This document shows, in pieces, positions 13,602 to 19,694 of a stretch of 19,694 nt of DNA. Under the pieces are notes generated by a model. That model saw only the letters and a list, made by a program, of their open reading frames with translations. It had not been told where the DNA came from and did no database searches. Source of the DNA: DASSKK01 sp035690495 (GTDB lineage: Bacteria > Actinomycetota > Actinomycetes > Propionibacteriales > Nocardioidaceae); NCBI GenBank assembly GCA_035690495.1, contig DASSKK010000038.1, positions 1 to 19,694 on the forward strand, in the 5' to 3' direction. Position numbers and translations under genes: made by a program. The first letter of the stretch is position 1. Every line of letters starts with the position of its first letter.

Positions 13602-14492
13602 TCAGTCGTCCTCCTCCGACAGGTCCGACACCCGGTAGTCGTCGTCACGCGACTCCAGCGGCGAGATCTCGTCGTCGTCGTAGTCGGCCAGTTCGTCCGC
13701 ACGGCGCCGCCGGCGATCCACGAGACGGGCGATGAGCTCGGAGACCATGAACAGCAGGACCATCGGGATCGCCAGCATCAGCATCGAGAACGGGTCGGTG
13801 GACGGCGTCGCCACCGCGGCGAACACGAACACGCCGACCACGATCCAGGGCCGGTACTTGGCCAATGTCCTGCCCGAGACCACACCGGCCAGGTTGAGGA
13901 GCACCACGAACAATGGCACCTCGAAGGCGACCCCGAAGACCAGCAGCATCCTGGTGAAGAACGTGAAGTAGTCGTTGAACTCCAGCAGGTTCTGCACGTG
14001 TGCGGGGGTGAAGCCGATCAACACCGAGAGGCCCTTGGGGAGCACGTAGTAGCCGATCCCCACACCGACCACGAACAGTGGCCCGGCGATCGCCGCGAAC
14101 GCACGCGTCCAACGCTTCTCGTTCGGATGCAGTCCCGGAAGGATGAAGGCCCAGATCTGGTAGAGCCAGTACGGGCTTGCCACCACCACAGCCGCCAGTG
14201 CGCAGATCTTGAGCTGAAGCAGCAGAGCGGTACCTGCGCCGGTGATCACCGGCTTGGTGCGCACCGAGGACCCCAGCATGCTCCGTGCCTCGTTGTAGGG
14301 CCGCAGGATCAGCCCGAACAGCTGGTCGTAGAAGAACAGTGCGACCACGGTCGCCACCACCAGGAGGGCAACCACCCGAAGGATCCGGCCTCGCAGCTCA
14401 CGCAGATGGTCGGCCAGCGCCATCCGGCCGTCCGGTGGCATCGGCGTCTCCGGACGGACCCGGAACATCCGCAGCACAGCGGAGGTGGACAT
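13602..14492 (-). CDS. tatC: Sec-independent protein translocase subunit TatC
   Basis: A 296-residue integral membrane protein, the signal-peptide receptor of the Tat pathway for folded proteins. MALADHLRELRGRI precedes the first membrane helix. Hydrophobic segments follow, including VVALLVVATVVALFFYDQLF, LQLKICALAAVVVASPYWLYQ, the FAAIAGPLFVVGVGIGYYVL block and the TPSTDPFSMLMLAIPMV block, consistent with six helices. The conserved HLRELR, FxPGL (ILPGLHPNE) and FGVAFEVPL are present. The C-terminal tail is very acidic (SDLSEEDD). The ATG at 14492 keeps a short basic N-terminus like that of mycobacterial TatC; a later ATG at 14441 has GGAG six bases upstream and is an alternative. Confidence 0.96.
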   Translation of the reverse strand: MSTSAVLRMFRVRPETPMPPDGRMALADHLRELRGRILRVVALLVVATVVALFFYDQLFGLILRPYNEARSMLGSSVRTKPVITGAGTALLLQLKICALAAVVVASPYWLYQIWAFILPGLHPNEKRWTRAFAAIAGPLFVVGVGIGYYVLPKGLSVLIGFTPAHVQNLLEFNDYFTFFTRMLLVFGVAFEVPLFVVLLNLAGVVSGRTLAKYRPWIVVGVFVFAAVATPSTDPFSMLMLAIPMVLLFMVSELIARLVDRRRRRADELADYDDDEISPLESRDDDYRVSDLSEEDD

Positions 14493-14518
14493 CGGCAGTC
14501 GGCTCTACGCGAAGAGGG

Positions 14519-14854
14519 TCAGGCGTCGGTGTCGCGTCGTGCTTCCGGGCGCGACTCGGCCTCCGATGCCGGCTGCGGGGCAGCTTCAGCTCCGGGCTGC
14601 TCGAAGCGCTGGGCCGTCTCCTGACGGTTGTGTGCGTCGATCTCACGCTGCGCGTCCGTCTTGGCGGAGCCCTCCTCGTCGTCGTCGCCCATCAGACCGT
14701 GCGTCTCAGCCTTGAAGATGCGCAGCGCACGCCCACCACCGCGGGCCAGCTCGGGCAGCTTCTTGGCTCCGAACAGGAGCACCAAGATGACCAGGATGAT
14801 GGCGATCTCGGGCCACCCCAGGCCTGCCACGAGGGGAACTGTTGCCTGGCTCAT
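14519..14854 (-). CDS. tatA: Sec-independent protein translocase subunit TatA
   Basis: A 111-residue single-span protein that forms the Tat pore. GLGWPEIAIILVILVLLFGA gives the membrane helix, followed by the FGAKKLPELARGGGRALRIF hinge and amphipathic helix that mark TatA. The remaining 60 residues are charged and probably disordered. AAGAGG five bases before the ATG sets the start. It lies 26 bases upstream of tatC. No tatB is seen in the window. In actinobacteria it is often elsewhere, so this is expected. Confidence 0.96.
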   Translation of the reverse strand: MSQATVPLVAGLGWPEIAIILVILVLLFGAKKLPELARGGGRALRIFKAETHGLMGDDDEEGSAKTDAQREIDAHNRQETAQRFEQPGAEAAPQPASEAESRPEARRDTDA

Positions 14855-14898
14855 CGGAACCTCTTCACGTCGTCGGGTACGTCGGCAATCCTACGCGC

Positions 14899-15873
14899 TC
14901 ACGCCTGGTATCCGCGCAGTGCCTGGTGTGCCGCCTCGCGCACCCCCTGTGCGGCGGCGGCAGGCTCCTCCACGTGCACCGTCGACCCGAGCCGTAGCAG
15001 CAGCCGGGTCAGCCAGGCCGGGTCGGCGACACGCATCCTTACGCGCAGCCGTCCTTCCGCGTCCTCTTCCGTGTGCTCGACCGGGTAGTACTCGGCGACC
15101 CAGCGTGCCTCCGGCTCGAGCAGCAGCCTCACCTGCAGGTCGTCAGGCGAGGCGCGGAACAGGCCTTCGGAGAGGTCGCGCGGCTGCAGATCGGGATGCC
15201 CATCGACCGCGGAAGGCAGTACGTCGACCGCGCTGATCCGGTCCACCCGGAACAACCGCTGGCCCTCGGCCAGGTGGCACCAGGCATCGAGGTAGCTGTG
15301 CCCCTCGGCGCTCACCAGCTGGACCGGGTCGACGACACGGCTGGTGGTCTCGTCACGGGCCGGCACGTAGTACTCGAGGTGGATCTGACGCCCTGCGTCA
15401 AGAGCGCTCTGGAGCTGTCCCCGCAGCTGGGCCACCCGTGACTCCCCCTCCGGCAGACGGACGTCCACCCTCGCCGCAAGCGCTGCCCCGTCGCCAGCCG
15501 CGGCCTCGAGCTTGGCGAGCGCCCGGTCCACGATCGAGCGCACCGCGTCGTCGCCGGCCTCGCGCAGGGCGCGGAGCGCGACGATCAGTGCCGACGCCTC
15601 CGCGCTGTCCAGGCGCAGTGGCCGGCGCAGGTAATCGGCGTTGGAGACATGGATCATCCCGCCCTCCTCCAAGGCGTCCATGTCGACGTCGATCAGATCA
15701 CCCATGCCGAGACCGGGCAGGCCGCAGTACCACAGAACGTTGAGGTCCTTGACGATCTGCTCCGGGCTCACTCCGAAGTCCGCAGCCGCCTGGGCCAGCG
15801 GCACCTCGTTCCTGGCCTGGATGTACGGCACGAGCGCCAGCAGCCGCCCAACCTGCTCGCGTGCACCGCTCAC
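14899..15873 (-). CDS. pafC: WYL-domain transcriptional regulator PafC
   Basis: The 324-residue second half of the PafBC activator, which in mycobacteria switches on RecA-independent DNA-damage genes. It has an N-terminal winged helix region (QVGRLLALVPYIQARNEVPL, then AAADFGVSPEQIVKDLNVLW), a WYL domain (residues about 150-240, EYYVPARDETTSRVVDPVQL) and a C-terminal extension (WVAEYYPVEHTEED). The GTG at 15873 overlaps the pafB stop by four bases (GTGA), which fixes the start. An upstream frame adds 51 Arg/Gly-rich residues that are shadow of pafB. It ends 44 bases before tatA. Confidence 0.92.
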   Translation of the reverse strand: MSGAREQVGRLLALVPYIQARNEVPLAQAAADFGVSPEQIVKDLNVLWYCGLPGLGMGDLIDVDMDALEEGGMIHVSNADYLRRPLRLDSAEASALIVALRALREAGDDAVRSIVDRALAKLEAAAGDGAALAARVDVRLPEGESRVAQLRGQLQSALDAGRQIHLEYYVPARDETTSRVVDPVQLVSAEGHSYLDAWCHLAEGQRLFRVDRISAVDVLPSAVDGHPDLQPRDLSEGLFRASPDDLQVRLLLEPEARWVAEYYPVEHTEEDAEGRLRVRMRVADPAWLTRLLLRLGSTVHVEEPAAAAQGVREAAHQALRGYQA

Positions 15874-16847
15874 GATGCCTCCTCCGCGCCCGCGGCGGCG
15901 CGCAGGCGTTCGATCACCAGGGCGCGTACCTCGTCGGGCTGCTCGACGATGACGTCCGCGCCGTACCCGAGCACCTCGTCGGCCAGCCCGGCCGGGTCCG
16001 CGTAGGAGACCGTCAGCCGGTCCCAACCCGTGGGGGCGGTGTCACTGTCCGCGGCGGCGATAGCGTGCCGGCGCAGCCCCTGCGCGCCCCCGGCGCGGGC
16101 GAGGACGACCGCGGCGAGGTCGGCCCGCCTGGGAGCGAGCGCCTGGGTGAGGGCACGCACGTCGGTGCCCGCGGGCACCGTGAAGGTCCCGCGCTTGCGG
16201 TCGAGTGTCACCGCTCCGCTGACACGGGAGAGCCGGAAGAGCCGCGGCGCGTCGCGGTCCCGGTCGTGGCCCACGACGTACCACCGACCGTGGTAGGAGA
16301 CCACGCCCCACGGTTCGAGGTGCCGAGGTGTCGAGAGTGCCGACGCGGAGGATCTGTAGTCGAAGCTGACCGCAGTCCTGGTCCGCACCGCCTCCCAGAA
16401 CGGTTCGAAGGCCGGTTCGTCGGCAGTGAGCTGAGGTTGTACGACGTGCAGGGCCGACCGGTCCACGTCCACGCCGGCGGACTTCAGCTTCACCAGGGCG
16501 TCGGAGGTGACCTCGGCCATCCCGGCGTGCTGCCACACCCGGGCCGCCAGACCGATCACGGCCGCCTCCTCGGGCTCGAGGGTGATGTCGGGCAGCTCGA
16601 AGGCGGAGCGCTCCACCCGATAACCGGGCTCGGCCTCGAAGGCGGGGTCCAGATGGCCCACCTCGATCGGCACGCCGAGGGATCTCAGCTCGTCCTTGTC
16701 GCGCTCGAACATCTTCTCGAACGCCTCGTCACCGGCCTCGCGATACTGCTCGACGACCGAGCGGATCCGCTCCTTGGTGACATAGCTTCGGGCCACCAGC
16801 AGCGTGATCAGCAGATTGAGCAGACGCTCGGACTTGCGCGCGGTCAC
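15870..16847 (-). CDS. pafB: WYL-domain transcriptional regulator PafB
   Basis: The 325-residue partner of PafC. The N-terminus VTARKSERLLNLLITLLVAR starts a winged helix-turn-helix (RSYVTKERIRSVVEQYRE), followed by the WCX-linking segment and a WYL domain (FDYRSSASALSTPRHLEPWG, then RWYVVGHDRD). The GTG at 16847 gives the family N-terminus; TAGGTT (16860-16855) is seven bases upstream, consistent with leaderless translation. An ATG at 16877 would add ten residues without support. PafBC responds to DNA damage, probably through a ligand bound by the WYL domains. Pupylation genes lie next to it (pafA at 17998), although its known role is in the DNA-damage response. Confidence 0.93.
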   Translation of the reverse strand: MTARKSERLLNLLITLLVARSYVTKERIRSVVEQYREAGDEAFEKMFERDKDELRSLGVPIEVGHLDPAFEAEPGYRVERSAFELPDITLEPEEAAVIGLAARVWQHAGMAEVTSDALVKLKSAGVDVDRSALHVVQPQLTADEPAFEPFWEAVRTRTAVSFDYRSSASALSTPRHLEPWGVVSYHGRWYVVGHDRDRDAPRLFRLSRVSGAVTLDRKRGTFTVPAGTDVRALTQALAPRRADLAAVVLARAGGAQGLRRHAIAAADSDTAPTGWDRLTVSYADPAGLADEVLGYGADVIVEQPDEVRALVIERLRAAAGAEEAS

Positions 16848-16915
16848 GCGGGCGAACCTAACACCGCTCGTCCCCACTGGTCGCCCCCCCCACCGCCCCG
16901 AGGCCGGTCGGCGGA

Positions 16916-17893
16916 TCAGTCGTCCACGCCGACGACGTCGACGACGAACACCAGCGTCGAGTTGGCGGGGATGCCCGGGCGCGCCTGGGACCCGTAGGCG
17001 TCCTCGGGGGGAGCGATGATCAGCACCCGGCTGCCCAGATGCAGCCCCGGGATGGTCTTGTCCCAGGCGGGGATCAGCTGGTGGACGCCGACACCGAACG
17101 GGATCGGCTTCTTGGTGTAGGACTCGTCGAACGCCTTCTTGCCGTGCCAGACCTCGCCGAAGTAGTCGAAGGCCACGATGCTCTGGTCGCGTGCGACGGG
17201 ACCGTCGCCCTTGACCAGCGGGATGACGGTGAGCTTCTTGGGCGGGTTCTTCGGGGTGTTCGACCAGTCGAAGCCGGTCACGTTGCCGCCCTTCTCGATC
17301 ACCTTCGGCGCGTCGGCGGGAGCAGTGACCTGCTTGCCGTGAGGGCCGTCGATGATCTTCGTCGGTGGCACGGACATGATGTCGGTGATGAACACGACGC
17401 TGTCCTTCGGCTTCAGGCCGTACTGCGTGGCCCCCTTGCTGCCGTAGACGTCCTTGACCGGAGCTGCGAAGACCACCCGGCTCCCCCGGGGCTTCCCGAC
17501 CAGCGCCTCGAGCAGCGTCTTGAACATGTGCTGCTGGTCCATCGTCACCTGGGTGGCGAAGCCGCTGTCGTAGGTGGAGGCGGCCTTCTTGCCGGTGGTG
17601 CCGTCGACCAGGTAGAGGTTGAGCAGCGCAGTCTTGCCCGCCTGCACGGGATGGCCGTTGCCGACCACGGCGACGTGCGTCTCAGGCTTGCTGACCTTCA
17701 GCGGCGCGTCGACCTTCACCGTGGGGGCGGTGCCGACCTTGCCGGTCACGGTGAGCCCCTTGATGGGCGTACCCACGTCCACCGATGGACCGTCGCCGGA
17801 TCCCTTGTCGGCGCCGCTGCCGCACCCCGCGACGCCGAACAACAACAGGCCCACGGCGACCATGACAATCAGACGTCGGGACAGCTTCGGCAC
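16916..17893 (-). CDS. Lipoprotein with two FKBP-type peptidyl-prolyl isomerase domains
   Basis: A 325-residue exported lipoprotein. The N-terminus VPKLSRRLIVMVAVGLLLFG ends in a lipobox VAGC, with Cys24 as lipidation site, followed by a Gly/Ser-rich spacer. Domain 1 (residues about 75-185) contains FKTLLEALVGKPRGSRVVFA and VKDVYGSKG; domain 2 (about 210-325) contains FDYFGEVWHGKKAFDESY, LIPAWDKTIPGLHLGSRVLI and PPEDAYG. Domain 2 keeps the usual FKBP core better than domain 1, which may be inactive. The GTG at 17893 follows a GAGGTG. The longer frame lacks the signal peptide at its start. It sits between pafA and pafB and probably assists folding of exported proteins. Confidence 0.92.
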   Translation of the reverse strand: MPKLSRRLIVMVAVGLLLFGVAGCGSGADKGSGDGPSVDVGTPIKGLTVTGKVGTAPTVKVDAPLKVSKPETHVAVVGNGHPVQAGKTALLNLYLVDGTTGKKAASTYDSGFATQVTMDQQHMFKTLLEALVGKPRGSRVVFAAPVKDVYGSKGATQYGLKPKDSVVFITDIMSVPPTKIIDGPHGKQVTAPADAPKVIEKGGNVTGFDWSNTPKNPPKKLTVIPLVKGDGPVARDQSIVAFDYFGEVWHGKKAFDESYTKKPIPFGVGVHQLIPAWDKTIPGLHLGSRVLIIAPPEDAYGSQARPGIPANSTLVFVVDVVGVDD

Positions 17894-17930
17894 AGGGGCA
17901 CCTCGAGGTGACTGTTGGGGGAAGGCGGCT

Positions 17931-17963
17931 ATTATGCGACTGACAAATTGACAACATCGACAA
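17931..17963 (-). promoter_or_regulatory. AT-rich promoter region of the FKBP lipoprotein gene
   Basis: This short AT-rich patch in an otherwise GC-rich window lies 38-70 bases upstream of the lipoprotein start. On the minus strand it holds TTGTC three times at 8-9 base intervals (GACAA on plus at 17942, 17950 and 17959) and a -10-like CATAAT (17936-17931). No spacing gives a canonical -35/-10 pair, so the role of the triple motif (operator or promoter) is open. Confidence 0.35.
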
Positions 17964-17997
17964 CATAGCCAACGGCGCAAACGACTACGGCAGCAGG

Positions 17998-19359
17998 TCA
18001 CATACCTTCGATGAGCTTGTGCACGCGTTCGTCATGGGAGCGGAACGGGTCCTTGCAGAGCACGGTGCGCTGAGCCTGGTCGTTGAGCTTGAGGTGCACC
18101 CAGTCCACAGTGAAGTCGCGTCGTCTCTCCTGGGCGCGCTTGATGAACTCCCCACGCAACCGCGCGCGGGTGGTCTGCGGCGGCACCGACTTGGCCTCGA
18201 AGATGCGCAGGTCGTCGACGACGCGTTCGACCGCGCCCCGTCGCTGCAGAAGGTAGAACAGCCCACGCCCGCGGTGGATGTCGTGGTAGGCCAGATCCAG
18301 CTGGGCGATCCGCGGGTGGGACAGCGGCAGCCCGTGGGTGGTCCGGTAGCGCTCGATCAGCTTCCACTTGATCACCCAGTCGATCTCCCGCTCCACGAGG
18401 CCGAGATCCTCGGACTCCACGGCCTTCAGGGCGCGCTCCCACAGGTCGAGCGTGCGGTCGATCAGCGGGTCGTGCAGCTCGCGACGATCCACGAAGTCCC
18501 GCGCCCGGGCGAGGTACTCCCCCTGCACATCGAGCGCGCTCGCCTCGCGACCGTTGGCCAGCCGCACCTTGCGCCTCCCGGTCATGTCGTGGGAGATCTC
18601 CCGGATGGCGCGGATCGGGTTCTCCATCGTGAGGTCGCGCATCACCACGCCCTCCTCGATCATCCGCAGCACCAGGTCGCAGCTGGCCACCTTGAGCAGC
18701 GTCGTCGTCTCGCTCATGTTGCTGTCACCGACGATCACGTGCAGCCGGCGGTACTTCTCGGCGTCGGCGTGCGGCTCGTCCCGTGTGTTGATGATCGGCC
18801 GGCTGCGCGTGGTCGCCGACGACACGCCTTCCCAGATGTGCTCGGCGCGCTGGCTGACGCAGTACACGGCACCGCGCGGCGTCTGCAGCACCTTGCCCGC
18901 GCCACAGATCAACTGCCTGGTGACCAGGAACGGGATCAGCACGTCGGCAAGCCGGCTGAACTCGCCGTGCCGCCCGACCAGGAAGTTCTCGTGGCAGCCG
19001 TAGGAGTTGCCGGCCGAGTCGGTGTTGTTCTTGAACAGGTAGATGTCACCGGCGATGCCTTCGTCGTGCAGCCGCTTCTCGGCGTCGATGACCAGGCCCT
19101 CGAGGATCCGCTCGCCTGCCTTGTCGTGCGCCACCAGTTCGGTGAGCGAGTCGCACTCGGGCGTGGCGTACTCCGGGTGGCTGCCGACGTCCAGGTACAG
19201 CCGCGCCCCGTTCTTCAAGAAGACGTTGGACGAGCGGCCCCACGAGACCACGCGGCGGAACAGGTAGCGGGCCACCTCGTCCGGGCTGAGCCGGCGCTGG
19301 CCCTCGAATGTGCAGGTGACACCGTATTCGTTCTCGATGCCGAAGATACGTCGCTGCAC
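17998..19359 (-). CDS. pafA: Pup--protein ligase (proteasome accessory factor A)
   Basis: A 453-residue ATP-dependent ligase that joins the C-terminal glutamate of Pup to substrate lysines and so marks proteins for the actinobacterial proteasome. It matches Mycobacterium tuberculosis PafA as I recall it along its whole length (452 residues). Clear blocks are MQRRIFGIENEYGVTCTFEG, LYLDVGSHPEYATPECDSL (with the catalytic-base Asp57), DIYLFKNNTDSAGNSYGCHE, SATTRSRPIINTRDEPHADA and DFTVDWVHLKLNDQAQRTVL. The GTG at 19359 gives the exact family start; TAGGCT (19372-19367) lies seven bases upstream and points to a leaderless mRNA. pup, dop and the proteasome genes are not in the window. Confidence 0.97.
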   Translation of the reverse strand: MQRRIFGIENEYGVTCTFEGQRRLSPDEVARYLFRRVVSWGRSSNVFLKNGARLYLDVGSHPEYATPECDSLTELVAHDKAGERILEGLVIDAEKRLHDEGIAGDIYLFKNNTDSAGNSYGCHENFLVGRHGEFSRLADVLIPFLVTRQLICGAGKVLQTPRGAVYCVSQRAEHIWEGVSSATTRSRPIINTRDEPHADAEKYRRLHVIVGDSNMSETTTLLKVASCDLVLRMIEEGVVMRDLTMENPIRAIREISHDMTGRRKVRLANGREASALDVQGEYLARARDFVDRRELHDPLIDRTLDLWERALKAVESEDLGLVEREIDWVIKWKLIERYRTTHGLPLSHPRIAQLDLAYHDIHRGRGLFYLLQRRGAVERVVDDLRIFEAKSVPPQTTRARLRGEFIKRAQERRRDFTVDWVHLKLNDQAQRTVLCKDPFRSHDERVHKLIEGM

Positions 19360-19366
19360 AGGTACC

Positions 19367-19372
19367 AGCCTA
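19367..19372 (-). promoter_or_regulatory. Candidate -10 element for leaderless pafA
   Basis: TAGGCT on the minus strand fits TAnnnT and stands seven bases before the pafA GTG, with no Shine-Dalgarno sequence between. This is the same layout as before the Lrp gene and pafB. Confidence 0.4.
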
Positions 19373-19434
19373 GTCAGCGCGGGCCGGATGTGGACGGTTT
19401 GGTGTGGTGCCGAGCAGAAATCGAGATGTTACTC

Positions 19435-19475
19435 GGGACCGGTCGGCCGGCCAGGCCCGGGACCAAAGCCACTGG
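19435..19475 (+). promoter_or_regulatory. Two GGGACC sites resembling DosR/DevR boxes upstream of the DUF1876 gene
   Basis: GGGACCGGTCGGCC begins at 19435 and GGGACCAAAGCCACTGG at 19459, exactly 24 bases apart. The second has the strong left half of the DosR consensus (GGGACTTTAGTCCC type) but a weak right half. It ends 73 bases before the downstream ATG. In M. tuberculosis the DUF1876 gene Rv1738 belongs to the DosR hypoxia regulon, which makes the match more meaningful than the motif alone. Confidence 0.4.
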
Positions 19476-19548
19476 CTCGGCCGCCGGCCCGGACGGAAAG
19501 TCGAACACAGCGAGCAGTGAAGCAGCCACCAGCACGGAAGGCGCGACC

Positions 19549-19694
19549 ATGGACCACATCGACGAGTGGAGAATGACCCTCCATCTGGACGAGCACGACG
19601 GGCAGACCCGAGCCACCGCCCGGTTGCATACCCGGGACACCATGCTGACCGGGGTCGGCACCGCTCACCGCCATCCGCGCGATACCGACGTCCC
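19549..19694 (+). CDS. DUF1876 protein (Rv1738-like), 3' end missing (window edge)
   Basis: The first 48 codons of a small protein: MDHIDEWRMTLHLDEHDG, then TRATARLHTRDTMLTGVGTA and HRHPRDTDV. This follows the DUF1876 pattern, and I recall Rv1738 of M. tuberculosis with matching words ([37 protein letters not shown]). Rv1738 resembles ribosome hibernation factors in fold and is induced in hypoxia, so a dormancy role is inferred here. GGAAGG (19536-19541) seven bases before the ATG sets the start. The frame is open to the window end. The 188 bases between it and pafA hold the promoters of both genes. Confidence 0.82.
   Translation, partial: MDHIDEWRMTLHLDEHDGQTRATARLHTRDTMLTGVGTAHRHPRDTDV

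Noticed and set aside
15874..16026. 51-residue N-terminal extension of pafC
   Set aside because: It is Arg/Gly-rich shadow of pafB; the GTG at 15873 overlaps the pafB stop and gives the family N-terminus.
17894..18001. 36-residue N-terminal extension of the FKBP lipoprotein
   Set aside because: It is Cys/Arg-rich, precedes a clear signal peptide and overlaps the AT-rich promoter region and the pafA stop.

Overview
The window is a high-GC chromosomal segment from an actinobacterium. The Pup ligase PafA, the PafB/PafC pair, a HelY-type Ski2-like helicase, GTG starts, candidate leaderless starts and the overall gene order suggest Nocardioidaceae (Nocardioides-like, Propionibacteriales). That placement is inferred from gene content and repeat style, not from a database search.

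Region 1 (1-6321) is a lysine aminomutase cluster. On the minus strand run kdd (3,5-diaminohexanoate dehydrogenase), a YtcJ-type amidohydrolase, kamD and the truncated kamE (lysine 5,6-aminomutase alpha and beta). They are joined by ATGA, TGATG and GTGA overlaps, so they form one operon. kamA (lysine 2,3-aminomutase) is divergent on the plus strand. The encoded route is L-lysine to beta-lysine (KamA), to 3,5-diaminohexanoate (KamDE), to 5-amino-3-oxohexanoate (Kdd). The later steps would lie left of the window. The 144-bp divergent promoter region holds a large imperfect dyad.

Region 2 (6384-8493) has a stand-alone 5'-3' exonuclease divergent from an Lrp/AsnC regulator, then a VapB/VapC-type toxin-antitoxin pair with a palindromic operator. 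The toxin appears to lack one conserved acidic residue.

Region 3 (8472-13104) has helY and a diacylglycerol/lipid kinase-like gene, coupled on the minus strand, and a divergent alpha/beta hydrolase. Region 4 (13179-19359) is a minus-strand block: a small uncharacterised protein, tatC, tatA, pafC, pafB, a two-domain FKBP lipoprotein and pafA. It combines Tat export, the PafBC DNA-damage regulator and pupylation. At the right edge a DUF1876 gene (Rv1738-like) begins on the plus strand behind two GGGACC sites that resemble DosR/DevR half-sites.

The most unusual signal is a family of palindromic repeats with GGTTTCGAGG / CCTCAACC ends. There are three copies, and all lie inside protein-coding genes in open frame: one just after the kamD start codon and two in linkers of HelY. 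This resembles the Rickettsia palindromic elements, which add peptides to proteins. No stretch longer than 300 bases lacks a gene. I saw no tRNA, rRNA, CRISPR array, insertion sequence or phage gene.
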